DNA from: Turnera subulata
Lineage: Eukaryota > Streptophyta > Magnoliopsida > Malpighiales > Passifloraceae
NCBI GenBank assembly: GCA_028386065.3
Contig: JAKUCV010004436.1
Coordinates: 1-64,000, forward strand
Reading direction: 5' to 3'
Length of the DNA: 64,000 bases
Below, piece by piece: positions 43,251 through 54,777 of this stretch. The notes beneath the pieces were generated by a model. It was not told the origin of the DNA. It ran no database searches and saw nothing but the letters and a program-made list of their open reading frames with translations. How positions within the stretch are numbered: position 1 is the first letter of the stretch; each line of letters opens with the position of its first letter. The translations under genes and the position numbers were made by a program.

Positions 43251-44785
43251 TGTAAGTAACCGGGTCATGCAATTTGACAATCAAATGCAACTAAATGCAC
43301 AGCAGAAATCCCAGTACTCATGGAGGATCCATGTGAAACAGAGTAAACCGAGTTATAGAAAAACATACCTGGTTCGGTTGAGGTCTTTCACTCAACTGAT
43401 GATCCGAATAAGAAAGAGCTGGACAGCAATCCCGCCCCTCTACGGTATCCACACGAACCGTGATAACTAGTTAGATTCGTCACATCATTACCAACCCGAG
43501 TACCCCTGAACTGATGTGCTAGCAGCAGGTTTTCGGAAGTTAGAGTTTGTGGTATTTTCTTCTTTCTCAAAGAAGGTGTGTAGTCTGAAAACTCAAGAAC
43601 ACTCAAGACACTCTCAAGCTCAATCCCCTGAAAATTTTCAGACTCTAAGTGATGAAGACCCAAGGCATAATCAGATTATGCTTAATCTAATCCCACTCAC
43701 AAAAGCAAGGGACAAAGTGGCCAACACCTTTGGCCAACATGATTAGCATTTAGCTAATGATGTCTCCACTAATATCTTAATGGGATTACACATCACCATG
43801 CACTGATTATGGTTCAATAAGTCAGACATTTAGTGAACCAAACCAGCCCAAAACGACCATGGTCCAACCATGGTGCAACCACAAGCTCAAATACCTGGTT
43901 CAAGCATGGTCCAACCACGGTTCAACCACCAGCTCAAATCAACGGCTCTAAGTGTGTGACCCTTTAGGCACTTGTAACATCCGACAATAATTGTAAACTC
44001 ATCTACAATTATAAGCAAAGAGCGGCGTCTAGCAACACATCATTGCTACCCGAACGACAAGATCAGTACTGATTCATATGCCTCGCAAACATGTCATCGT
44101 CCCTTCGTCCCATTATCAAGATTAAACACGAGACATGGAATATGTCAATCTCGCATATGTTCAATCTCGGTTTCTTGATCCTCGAGTTAACTGCGTAAAA
44201 CGGATACCTATGATATCACAATATCATAATGCGAGCATGGCCATGCATTTCCGGTTCAACTATATCAATAAACCATCCGATAATATACCCGTTATATGGG
44301 TTGGACGAATCCCCTCTGGATCATACAAAACCCACTACACATTTATCATATACCCAATGATTACACTAAGTCTACTCATTTACGAAATAGCCAAGAGTAA
44401 TATCAAAGTATACGACTCATATGTTGGGAACCTTGATGATCACAGGTCTAAGGACAATACATATAAGAACCGCTAATGACAATCATATAACGTTCCATGT
44501 AGCGTTCTTATGTGGGTCGGCCCAGTCCACAAGTTCTCTAACTTGTATCCGTATGTAGAATTCATATCACATATAATTCTCAACATACGCTAGTCGTAAT
44601 TTATTATTACAACCCATCCATAATAATAATCGACTAGGGACATTTAAGAATATATAAATATTCTAGGGTTATAAATATGTGCAAGCGTTTATCTCATAAA
44701 CGATATTTATTGGAATAACCTTAATGTGTATACATGACTATAAACAATCATCCATTGATTGGCTTTTGGGCATATTACACTAACA
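43251..44785 (-). repeat. 3' LTR of C2
   Basis: Its plus-strand ends are TGTAAGTAACCGGG and ATTACACTAACA. It is nearly collinear with 52680-54213. The conserved stem-loop (about 43985-44012) has one mismatch here. Confidence 0.92.
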
Positions 44786-44796
44786 ATCTCCCACTT
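44786..44796 (-). other. Polypurine tract of C2
   Basis: ATCTCCCACTT reads AAGTGGGAGAT in element sense and abuts the 3' LTR. Confidence 0.8.
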
Positions 44797-44799
44797 GCA

Positions 44800-45458
44800 C
44801 TAAAGCCAATCATACATGTATCTAATACCAATGAATACAGCATGACCATCATGCTTCCGCTGTGTGAGAGACTTAGTCAACGGGTCTGTTACACTGTTCT
44901 CAGAAGGAACTTTGCACAGCCACAGTTGCAGAGTCGGTAACTGTTCCCTGCTTGGAACTCTTCCAGCATACAGTACCACCTCCAAGATAAAAACACATAA
45001 CCTGACTGCGATCTAAAATTATCCCTATCGGTTTGGAAGCTAGCATCTGTGTATCACTTTACAACAAGCTCATTCACGCTTCCGTAAACTAGGAATGCAT
45101 CCTTAGTCCTTATCAAGTACTTAAGGATGTTCTTAACCACTATCCAGTGACTCTCACCGGGATCATATTGGTATCTGCTTATGACACTCAAAGCATAAGC
45201 GACATCCGGTCGAGTACATGGCATGGCATTCATGATAGATCCTATTGCAGAAGCATAAGGAATCTTACTTATCCGCTCTCTCTCCTTAGTCGTACTAGGA
45301 CATTGATCCATTGAGAGAGATACGCCATGTGACAAGAGCAAGAATCCTTTTTTGGAATCTTGCATGCTAAACCTCTTTAGCACCTTGTCAATATATGTAC
45401 TCTGACTTAGCCCGAGAAGCGTTTTGGATCTATCTCTATAGATCTTTATACCTAACAC
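44800..45458 (-). pseudogene. C2 RT end and RNase H remnant
   Basis: 45054-45458 encodes the RT C-terminus and connection (KIYRDRSK, TYIDKVLKRF, SRYQYDPGESHW). It is cut from the preceding segment by a TAA at 45459 where relatives have Tyr (TAT). Beyond a stop near 45052 only a short RNase H piece remains. The 224-bp deletion joins at the CAGCC motif 44918-44922, and the family tail ends near 44813. Confidence 0.88.
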
Positions 45459-45824
45459 TTAGGCAGCTTCTCCTAAGTTCTTCATCGAGAAATTCTTCCC
45501 TAACCAAGTCTTTACAGACTGTAGTGTCGGAATATCATTCCCAATGAGTAGGATGTCGTCAACATACAACAACAAGAGAACAGTGGTGCTCCCACTAACC
45601 TTCTTGTAAACACTTGGTTCATATTCTTTCTTAATGAAACCAAACTCTTCGATCACTTTATTAAAACGAAGATTCCAACTCCTAGAAGCTTGCTTCAATC
45701 CATAAATGGATCTCTGCAACTTGCATACCATATTGGCATTCTCTGGATCGACAAAACCTTCAGGTTGTGTCATGTACATATCCTCTAAAAGATTTTCGTT
45801 AAGGAAAGCGGTTTTGACATCCAT
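45459..45824 (-). pseudogene. C2 reverse transcriptase, catalytic segment
   Basis: 121 codons from MDVKTAFLNEN through LLLYVDDILLIGND to KNLGEAA, with an intact YVDD. It is separated from the upstream RT by TGA at 45825-45827, where relatives have Trp (TGG). Confidence 0.9.
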
Positions 45825-45827
45825 TTG

Positions 45828-46664
45828 TCATATCTCATAATCATAGTATGCCGCTATAGCCAATAGAATCCGGATGGATTTAACCATGGCAACTGGCGAG
45901 AAAGTTTCATCATAGTCAATACCATGAACTTGCTTGAAACCTTTCGCCACCAATCGCCCTTTATAGGTAATCACATTACCATCCATGTCGGTCTTTTTCT
46001 TAAAGACACATTTGCACCCTATGGGTTTTACCCCTTCAGGTGGATCAACCAAGGTCCATACCTTGTTTTGATACATGGATTCCATTTCCGAATTCATGGC
46101 TTCTAGCCACTTCTTAGAGTCCGGACCCGTAATGGCCTGCTGATAGGAAGTGGGCTCATCCTCATCTATGAGCATCACGTCTCCAGTATGAGTCATGAGA
46201 AATCCATACCTCTCAGGCTCGTACCCAGTCCTATCCGACCTACGGGGTCCATGTGTTACAGGGACAGGATTCTCATCCACAACATCTTGTGGTTCCTGTC
46301 CTTGTTCCATCTTTGCCTCAATATCTCGATCTTCCTCGAGTTCTTTTTTCCTTCCACTGATTCTTCTAGAAATAAATTTTCTTTCTAGAAAAATAGCAAT
46401 CCGAGCAACAAACACTTTTTGCTCTGTGGGATTACAGAAATAATACCCTTTAGTTACCTTAGGGTATCCTACAAAGAGGCACTTGTCGGATTTAGGGCCG
46501 AGTTTATCCGATGCTTCACATCTCACGTAAGCCTCACAACCCCAAATTCTCATAAAAGACAAATTGGGACGCTTCCCAGTCGATATCTCATATGGTATCT
46601 TTTCGACGGATTTAGATGGAACATGGTTAAGTGTAGATGCAGCCTCAATAATGCATGTCCCCAA
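45828..46664 (-). pseudogene. C2 integrase C-terminus and RT N-terminus
   Basis: It encodes the integrase tail (GKRPNLSF, GYPKVTKGYYF), the acidic linker, and the RT start to IAAYYDYEI. The open frame continues upstream into the solo LTR (to 46859), so its first 65 or so codons are LTR sequence fused by chance. The natural upstream part of integrase is on the other side of the solo LTR, at 49997. Confidence 0.88.
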
Positions 46665-47796
46665 TGAAACACCCGTGTCCCAATTTATCAACAAAATACT
46701 TAAACAAAGGAAATTCCCAAAATACCCCTTTAACCCGGGACACGAAAACCAATATAAACAATATCCAAAATTCTCAATAAAACGAGATGTCAAGAAGAAC
46801 ATAATAATCCGGCTTATCAAGCCACAAATCAACCCAGCATCTTGCCGAAACATCATCAAAACATAAACCCGGCAACCCGCCGATAATGTAATCCAAAATC
46901 AGTAGACATCTCAATAAAAATCCATTGCAGCGGAAGAAATAAATGGAATAAAAATATGAGAAGCAAAACAGTATGCATGCCGACACTATGGATCCAACCG
47001 GGAGAGCAAGCACGGCTACCTGCTGGGATGTCCACGTCCGTACTCCGGGAAAAGAAGAAAGTGACTGCACGCTATCTAAAGTCTGAAAAACAACATTGGC
47101 GATTATGTGAGTCGCCTACTCAGTGAGCAATATATATCTAATTATGAGAGTGTGCAGATCAGGTCCGAAAGGAAAGAAGAGCAACAGACTAGCATGCAAA
47201 CATACAACAATCAGTACTAACATGCCAACACAATCGAGCATACAGTTTATTATTCTCCATCTGTTGTGAGTTAAGTTTTTCTTATTATGATTTATTATTC
47301 AGGGCCCCTACTCTGTGCGTCGAGCTCGGTCCCGTCTCATGAGACAACCAGGCATAAGCCCAAATACAACCAGGCACGAAGCCCAACATAACCATAGAGA
47401 GAGAGAGAGACAGAGAGAAAGAGGGAGGTAGAAGGAGGGAGGTAGAAACCGGTCATCACAGACCCACATGCAAATCTGCATAACACTTGCTAATCCGCAA
47501 GCAAACCCGAGGGGTACCACTTCCCGCTCGAAACAACCGGTCATCAGCACACAGTAGCCTAACTTCTACTGTACATTATCTTTATCCACAAATTACAAGT
47601 CTATGTGTGCCATTAGTTGTGATTAAACAGGGTTGTGTGATAAAACATCTCAAACAGATAACCGGGTCTCCGACCCTCAACACATCACATCAAACACCCA
47701 GAATCACATCACATGTTATAAACCATAACATTCCAATCATCCAGCTCATAAGCAAAAAGTACACTTAGGCACACAATACAGATTACAGCATGTTAG

Positions 47797-48165
47797 CAAA
47801 CAAGCATGCAACTCAAACAAACCATTCCAACGAGCTCATGCAAACAAACATAAAAAGACATATAAAGTCACCTCAACGACGATTGTCCTNNNNNNNNNNN
47901 NNNNNNNNNNNNNNNNNNNNNNNNNNNNNNNNNNNNNNNNNNNNNNNNNNNNNNNNNNNNNNNNNNNNNNNNNNNNNNNNNNNNNNNNNNNNNNNNNNNN
48001 NNNNNNNNNNNNNNNNNNNNNNNNNNNNNNNNNNNNNNNNNNNNNNNNNNNNNNNNNNNNNNNNNNNNNNNNCAAACAAGCATGCAACTCAAACAAACCA
48101 TTCCAACGAGCTCATGCAAACAAACATAAAAAGACATATAAAGTCACCTCAACGACGATTGTCCT
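47797..48165. repeat. Assembly gap (183 N) flanked by 93-bp direct duplicates
   Basis: 47797-47889 and 48073-48165 are identical 93-bp segments starting CAAACAAGCATGCAACTC. N fills 47890-48072. The homologous LTR piece at 62993 has this segment once, so the duplication is most simply a scaffolding artefact. Confidence 0.9.
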
Positions 48166-48331
48166 GTGGAGCCTTTCCCAAAACCGATCCACCAGCTCCC
48201 GAGGTAACACCCGTGCCTGATTACCGGCACACACAACAAATTACAAACATAAACAATAAAGACGTGCATGCATGCAACTGTAATGCTCAACTGAGTTAAA
48301 CCCGTCCCAAGTTAGTCGACTATGTAATTCC

Positions 48332-48660
48332 CGGGTCTAGACCCGACTTAAAGTTCTCTCACCAAAACTCCGAGTAACGGGACCTAAGGTTCACCGGGCT
48401 TAAGCCCAACTAAGTCCAAAAGTAATTCCCGGGCCTATGGCCCACTCTTTATATCGTTTATGAATTCCTGGCCTAAGTCCAATCTAAGCCCAATTACAAT
48501 TTCCGGGCCTAAAGCCCACTTCCTTAAGTCCTTAATTAACCAATTATATGATTGGGCTCAAGCCCGTTACTTAAGTCCAAGGTTAATCCGATGTCCAAAG
48601 ATTCCCGGCCTAAGGTTCTACCCGTGTCGGTATTTACCGGCCTAAGGTTCTACCCGTCTC
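48332..48660 (-). repeat. Array of GGGC...GCCC palindromes in the 3.3-kb LTR
   Basis: Perfect or near-perfect short palindromes recur every 25-60 bp: CGGGTCTAGACCCG (48332-48345), GGGCTTAAGCCC (48396-48407), GGGCCTATGGCCC (48431-48443), GGGCCTAAAGCCC (48505-48517) and GGGCTCAAGCCC (48554-48565). Arms differ but stay complementary. Related motifs occur at 63236-63490. Confidence 0.75.
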
Positions 48661-49996
48661 GGTTTCCACTAATCATAATTAAATACAAATCCCAATTCCG
48701 AATTAGTACATGCCGTGAATGAATACAAATTACACATTAAAGTATACTGTTAAGTGCCGGAACAATAACCCGAGCCTTCGCCGGAATATTCCCGAGCCTC
48801 GCCGAAAAATTCCCGAGCCTTCGGCGGATTCCGGTGAACTCGCCGGAAAGCGCCCAAAACTGCCACAACAACCCAGCAACCACAAACCATTTCAGATTCA
48901 ACGCAAAACAACCACGCAGATCCTTAAAACGAATTGCAAAGGAAGAAACCAAAGACTCTTACCCGGAAATTCACACAAATCTGCCGAAACGTCCACTGCC
49001 CGAAACCAAATCCGAGCCCGACAACACCCACACAACCTGCAGCCCTTCACTGCCCGTCACACAACCAACCTGCCGGAAACCGACCCCAACACCGGCGACA
49101 ACCATCGATGCACGCACACAGGGACACCGTCGGAAACAACCACAAGCAACACACCACCACAACACCACACAGACCCGACCACCACACCGAACCCAACAAC
49201 AACGGTTCACCCGCCGTCACAGCAACACAAACATCCATACCCACAACAATCAGTAAACCGACGAAAAGAAAAGAAAGAAAAGAAAACGAGAGGAGAGGAG
49301 AATAAAGGAGAGGGCGGAAGAGAAGGAGTAAGGAGCTCACCCGTGCTCGCGGCGGCGGCGACGTGTTGGCTCCCGGTCCTCTGCAATCCCACGGTGGCGG
49401 CTGCGACGAGGACGGCGGCGGCTCGTGTGCTTGAGTGTACCAGAAACGCGAGAGGGAGAAGAGAACGGGAAAAGAAGATGAGGGGAAGAGAAAGAGGAAG
49501 CACGAGGGAAGAAGGAAGGGAGAGAGAGGAGAAGAGGAAGAAGAAAGAGAGAGAGGAAGAAGGAGAAGGGTAGGAGGAGGCGGCTAGGTGGAGAAAAGAA
49601 GGAAGAAAAACGAAAAGAGAAGAAGAAGAGAAAAGGGAGAGGCCGGCTAAGGTTTTGACCCACCAAGCCCCAAAACGACGTAGTTTCGTTTAGCTTGGTG
49701 CGGTCAACCCCCTGGTCAACGCGCTCAAGTGTTTTTTTTTTTTTTTTTTGTGCAAAGCCAAAAGCGACGTAGTTTCAATGAAACTACCACAAAGCTTAAT
49801 TCTCAACCCCGATCTCGAAACCGTTTTCCACGGGACCCGAACCATGAACAATACCAACTTAAAATTGATATTTCCCAGGCATAATAATTTATTTCTATAA
49901 CCAAAAATCCGAAAACTCCACAAGGGTAAAATTGGAATAAATTTCGAAAATTCCGAAAAAAATCAAATTATGAAAAATCCGGGGCGTTACACCCAA

Positions 49997-50634
49997 AATG
50001 AAGAAGGAAGGTCAGCTTGACTCATCATCGAACGAACCATGTCTAATAAGCTTCTATTCCTCCTTTCGGATACACCTTTCCATCTACGCGTGCCCGGTGG
50101 AGTTAGTTGTGATACTATACCACAACCCTTTAGATGATCAAGAAACTCTTGGTCTAAGTATTCATCTCCTCGATCTGATCGAAGCAATTTAATACTTTTC
50201 CCGAGTTGATTCTGTACTTCATTCTTGAATTCTTTGAACTTTTCAAAGGATTCTGACTTGTGTTTCATTAGATACACATAGCCATATCTACTGAAATCAT
50301 CAGTAAATATAATGAAATATTGAAATCCACCTTTAGCTTGTGTCGACATAGGTCCGCATACATCACTATGTATAAGACCTAATAAGTCCGAAGCCCTTTC
50401 ACTTTTACCAGCAAAAGGAGCCTTCGTCATCTTGCCTAACAAACACGACTCACATGTCTCGAATGATTCAAAATCAAATGAGTCTAAGAGTCCATCTTTA
50501 TGGAGTTTAGAAATACGTGTCTCGTTTATATGGCCCAATCGACAATGCCAAAGATAGGTTTCATTAGAATCGTTCATTCTAACCTTCTTCGTATTAACGT
50601 TACAGATTGCAGTTTCTAGGTTAAGAACATACAA
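49997..50634 (-). pseudogene. C2 GAG-pre-integrase and integrase core
   Basis: The zinc motif CRLGH...CESCLLG is at residues 31-65. The three acidic integrase residues are readable: Asp91 (HSDVCGP), Asp154 (RSDRG) and Glu190 (GVSERRN), a D-x35-E spacing. The frame stops where the solo LTR begins (49991), just after LPSSFW. A TAG at 50695-50697 separates it from protease. Integrase would insert the cDNA; here it is split. Confidence 0.9.
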
Positions 50635-50697
50635 ACCATTGCTTAAATACGCACCACCATAATAAACATAATTGAAATAAATAGAACAACAATTGTC

Positions 50698-51498
50698 CTA
50701 TATTACAAATGAAAAACCTTTCTTGTTAAGACAAGACACATAAATCAAATTCCTACTTATGGTCGGTACATAATAACGATTGTCTAGTTCTAAAACTAAA
50801 CCACTTGGTAAGGTAAGATCGTAAGTTCCTACGGCTAATGCAGCAACTCTTGCTCCATTTCCCACACGCAGGTCCATCTTACCCTTTGCCAATCCCCTAC
50901 TCTTTCTCAATTCCTTCACATTTACACAAATGTGAGAACGACATCCAGTATCTAATACCCATGATGCTGAGATAGAGATATTAGCTTCTATAACGATAAT
51001 ATCTGAAGCGAAAGTCTTACTTCCCTTCGGCTTCTTTACCTCTTCAAGGTAAACAGGGCAGTTACGTTTCCAATGACCGGACTTCTTGCAATGGAAGCAT
51101 TGACCTTCCTTTGCAACACCACCTTTGGATTTCAGCACTTGTGAAGAAGATGCACCAAACTTTTTGGCAAATTTCTTCACCTTGCCCTTACCCTTTCCAT
51201 TGCTACTTCCAACCATCATAATGCTGTTGGATTTGTTTGCCTTCATCTGTTGCTCAGCTGTTCTTAACATGTTGAGCAACTCAGACAAGGATTTGTTAAG
51301 ATGATTCATATTGAAGCTTATGACAAATTGGCTGTAACTATCCGGCAACAATTGCAGGACTAGATCAACAGCCAACTCCTTCTGAAAAGGAAAACCAAGA
51401 CCCTCAAGGCTCTCAATGTATCCAATTATTTTGAGCACATGAGGTCTTACGGGTGATGACTCAACCATCCTGCATTGGTACAATGCCTTAGAGGTCAA
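50698..51498 (-). CDS. C2 gag C-terminus and protease (266 codons)
   Basis: It contains a UBN2-like helical gag part (residues 20-90: LPDSYSQFV, LLNMLRTAEQQMK), a basic linker (GKGKGKVKKFAKKF), and the CCHC knuckle CFHCKKSGHWKRNC at 134-147. The protease WVLDTGCRSHIC at 180-191 has an intact DTG, followed by LRVGNGARV and LPSGLVLEL. The true gag start is upstream at 51776; the Met used here is internal. This is the best gag-protease of family C in the window. Confidence 0.9.
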   Translation of the reverse strand: MTSKALYQCRMVESSPVRPHVLKIIGYIESLEGLGFPFQKELAVDLVLQLLPDSYSQFVISFNMNHLNKSLSELLNMLRTAEQQMKANKSNSIMMVGSSNGKGKGKVKKFAKKFGASSSQVLKSKGGVAKEGQCFHCKKSGHWKRNCPVYLEEVKKPKGSKTFASDIIVIEANISISASWVLDTGCRSHICVNVKELRKSRGLAKGKMDLRVGNGARVAALAVGTYDLTLPSGLVLELDNRYYVPTISRNLIYVSCLNKKGFSFVI

Positions 51499-51776
51499 TT
51501 TCTCATGTTGCTTCTAAAGCTCAGAGTCCATGGTTATAAGCATAAGGCATGATGCATCCAATGCATCATCAAGATGCTTCTTGTAAGCAGTCCTTCCTGC
51601 CCTAGAAGCACTAGGCGCCGGTTCAATTGGAACAGGCCCTTCGAGGACATACAATTTATTTTTCTTGATTGAGGACTATCCTCAAATTATGATACCATTT
51701 TAGGAAGTTATTCCCATTCAGCTTTTCCTTTCTAAAGGACCGATCGCAGTGATATTGTGATAGTGTTTTGTGCCAT
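51499..51776 (-). pseudogene. C2 gag N-terminus
   Basis: ATG at 51776 (minus), then MAQNTITISLRSVL and a TAG at codon 15 (51734-51732), followed by an extra A and a further frame break at GAAAAATAAATTG (about 51660). The same TAG and the same later break occur in C1. Recognisable gag sequence (KEKLNGNNF, DDALDASCLML) continues in shifting frames to 51498. Confidence 0.82.
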
Positions 51777-52665
51777 GGAAATTCTACAACAATGATCTAC
51801 TCACACAAATAAGAGTCATGCATACAAAATCATTTAACAAGGAATTCTATTAAATGATACTCCTACTATATAAATCAAGATAATCATATAAGTAGGCTAA
51901 GATCCACATTTCACTACTAGATAAGTCAGCTTTGGCTGATCGCTTACTTCATAGCTATTTAGGTAGACAACTCTTGTCAATTACATCTCATGTAACTCTT
52001 GGATAGTTGAGTGAACAACACTTGTGCTTGTCTATCTCATAGACTTAGCTCAACTCCTTGCCTCTAAGTCCTTAATCCTATTAAGATGACCTAGTTAAGT
52101 CCAAACCCACAATAAGCAGTTCAGATATTACAGTTATCCAGTCGCACCTTGCTAGGATAAACATTGGCACCTTGCTTTGGCAAAAACTACCAAGTGTTGA
52201 TCTAAGCAATGATGAGTGCATATCATGGAAGGCAACTAAGAACTTAATATTTACATCAACATATATTCATACATCACATCCATATAATCAACAATTCATA
52301 CATTGATGTTTTGTAAATTTGGAAACCAAAATTACAAGTGAACATTGATGTCTAACTTGAACATCGATGTTTTGAGAATCTGATTCTCCCAACTACTTGG
52401 CAGCACTCAGTATTTTTGCCATATCCAGAGCTGTAGAGCTCGGTTTGGTGCAATCTTGGTGTCCCTGGAAAGCTAAGAAGTAGTTTTACAACTTTGTTGT
52501 TCAAGCCAAACACCAATTCGGCCCGAATTCGCTGTTGAAGTCACTGGAATCCAGAACATCGATGTTTAACCCTTAAACATCAATGTTTAAACACATATAC
52601 TAGCATGTTCATACTATATCACATATAACATTTGAACACATAATTTGGTTTAGCGTTTCACAAGA
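51777..52665 (-). other. C2 leader (5' UTR)
   Basis: About 890 bp, collinear with the C1 leader apart from the contracted AACATCGATGTT array (copies near 52362-52373 and 52559-52590). No coding potential was seen. Confidence 0.75.
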
Positions 52666-52678
52666 GGCTCCGCTACCA
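52666..52678 (-). other. Primer binding site of C2 (initiator tRNA-Met type)
   Basis: GGCTCCGCTACCA is TGGTAGCGGAGCC in element sense, one base inside the 5' LTR. Confidence 0.8.
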
Positions 52679-52679
52679 C

Positions 52680-54213
52680 TGTAAGTAACCGGGTCATGCA
52701 ATTTGACAATCAAATGCAACTAAATGCGCAACGGAAATCCCGGTACTCATGGAGGATCCATGTGAAACAGAGTAAACCGAGTTATAGAAAAACACACCTG
52801 GTTCGGTTGAGGTCTTTCACTCAACTGATGATCCGAATCAGCAAGAGTTGGACAACAATCCCGCCCCTCTAGGGTATCCACACGAACCGTGATAACTAGT
52901 TGGAATCATCACATGATTACCAACCAAAGCACCCCCGAACTGATGTGCTAGCAGCAGGTTTTCGGAAGCAAGAGTTTGTGGTATTTTCTTCTTTCTCAAA
53001 GAAGGTGTGTAGTCTGAAAACTCAAGAACACTGAAGACACTCTCAAGCTCAATCCCCTGAAAATTTTCAGACTCTAAGTGATGAAGACCCAAGGCATAAT
53101 CAGAATATGCTTAGTCTAATCCCACTCACAAAAGCAAGGGACAAAGTGGCCAACACCTTTGGCCAACATGATTAGCTTTTAGCTAATGATGTCTCCACTA
53201 ATGTCTTAATGGGATTACACATCACCATGCACTGATTATGGTTCAATAAGCCAGACATTTAGTGAACCAAACCAGCCCAAAACGACCCTGGTCCAACCAC
53301 GGTCCAACCACAAGCTCAATACCTGGTTCAATCACGGTCCAACCACGGTTCAACTGCCAGCTCGAATCAACGACTCTAAGTGTGTGACCCTGTAGGCACT
53401 TGTAACATCCGGCAATAATTGTAAACTCATTTACAATTATAAGCATAGAGCGGCGTCTAGCAACACGTCATTGTTACCCGAACGACAAGATCAGTGCTGA
53501 TTCATATGCCTCGCAAACATGTCATCGTCCCTTCGTCCCTTTATCAAGATTAAACACGAGACATGGAATATGTCAATCTCGCATATGTTCGATCTCGGTT
53601 TCTTGATCCTCGAGTTAACCGCGTAAAACGGATACCTATGATATCACCATATCATAATCCGAGCATGGCCATGCATTTCTGGTTCAACTCTATCAAGAAA
53701 CCATCCGATAATATACCCGTTATATGGGTTGGACGAATCCCCTCTGGATCATACAAAACCCACTACACATTTATCATATACCGAATGATTACACTAAGTC
53801 TACTCATTTCCGAAATAGCCAAGAGTAATATCAAAGTATACGACTCATATGTTGGGAACCTTGATGATCACAGGTCTAAGGACAATACATATAAGAACCG
53901 CTAATGACAATCATATAACGTTCCATGTGGCGTTCTTTTGTGGGTCGGTCTAGTCCACAAGTTCTCTAACTTGTACCCGTATGTAGAATTCATATCACAT
54001 ATAATTCTCAACATACGCTAGTCTTAATTTATTATTACAACCCATCCATAATATTAATCGACTAGGGATATTTAAGAATATATAAATATTCTAGGGTTAT
54101 AAATATGTGCAAGCGTTTATCTCATAAACGATATGTATTGGAATTACCTTAATGTGTATACATGACTACAAACAATCATCCATTGATTGGCTTTTGGGCG
54201 TATTACACTAACA
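52680..54213 (-). repeat. 5' LTR of C2
   Basis: Plus-strand TGTAAGTAACCGGG to GTATTACACTAACA. It has a perfect stem-loop at 53415-53440. Confidence 0.92.
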
Positions 54214-54218
54214 GCTGA

Positions 54219-54777
54219 TTCTTTAGGAGTAAACTCAGCTTCTGTATCATCACAAGCTGACATGGTCGACATTTGGTTTCTACTTAGAATTTTGGCGTTG
54301 ACAGTCCACCAACCAAATCCTTCGTTGACAGATTTGATATTAGCTCAAGATTTGCATGTTCGAGCCTCCTATACCGCAGGGTTGGAGTCTCTGTACTTTC
54401 ACTAAAATACTTAATCTCTGGATTAGTAATATCATTTAAACATATAGAGCATAGGTTTCCAATTCTTTTTCCAATAAATTTGACATTCTCAACATCAATC
54501 CTACTCACACGACATCGTGATGATTCAAATGTAACTCTAAATCCTCTGACTAATACTTAACATATTGAACTTAAGAATATGAACAATAAGCACATGCTCA
54601 ATAATAGGATCAACACCAATCTTACCAATACCGAGAATTTTACCTTTGAGCTATCAGCAAAAGTAACATTACCTTAGTGTTTTGAAAGGAGAGATGAAAA
54701 TCTTGATGGGTCACCTATCATATGTCTTGAACAACCACTGTCCAGAACCCATTCATCCCTTGCACCCTGTCATGTAA
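54219..54777 (-). pseudogene. S1 protease and GAG-pre-integrase pieces, integrase deleted
   Basis: At about 54650-54760 the minus strand reads the protease active site as WVLDSGCSRHMIGD (SIRE style). 54284-54508 encodes the pre-integrase region (RRLEHANLELISNLSTKDLV). The integrase core expected next is absent; sequence passes to the linker (CDDTEAEFTP) that leads into RT across the C2 insertion. Confidence 0.8.

Larger units (their letters stand above)
46660..49996 (-). mobile_element. Ty3-type solo LTR of about 3.3 kb, TSD CCCAA, inside C2
   Basis: CCCAA at 46660-46664 and 49992-49996 brackets 46665-49991, which on the minus strand starts TGTAACGCCCCGG and ends GGGTGTTTCA. No gag-pol, PBS or PPT is inside. 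A CT-rich stretch on the minus strand (49260-49660) followed by GC-rich sequence resembles a leader, which favours minus orientation; this is an inference. Removing it rejoins the C2 integrase. A 183-bp N gap and flanking duplicates lie at 47797-48165. The long LTR resembles Tekay/chromovirus types, but no protein supports that. Confidence 0.85.
43246..54218 (-). mobile_element. Copia copy C2, LTR to LTR, TSD GCTGA, inside S1
   Basis: GCTGA at 43246-43250 and 54214-54218 flanks LTRs 43251-44785 (1,535 bp) and 52680-54213 (1,534 bp). The internal order right to left is primer site, leader, gag-protease, integrase, RT, RNase H remnant, polypurine tract. It belongs to the same family as A, B and C1. 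A 3.3-kb solo LTR splits the integrase. Apart from that and a few stops it is the best preserved family-C copy, but it shares the gag TAG and RNase H deletion with C1. Confidence 0.93.

Noticed and set aside
44135..44476. 113-codon frame repeated at 53563-53904
   Set aside because: Both lie within family-C LTRs. The similarity reflects the LTR repeat, and other copies break the frame.
47790..48299. Frame of 169 codons across the N gap
   Set aside because: Its middle is only N, and the two flanks are the same 93 bp repeated.
48719..49573. 284-codon plus-strand frame in the 3.3-kb LTR
   Set aside because: Low-complexity Thr/Pro/Asn and then Arg/Glu/Lys composition from GA-rich and CA-rich DNA, no domain, and located inside a solo LTR.
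49690..49923. Possible host promoter near the T-rich and CT-rich tract
   Set aside because: It lies wholly inside the solo LTR. CT-rich leader-like sequence is expected of an LTR, and no host ORF follows.
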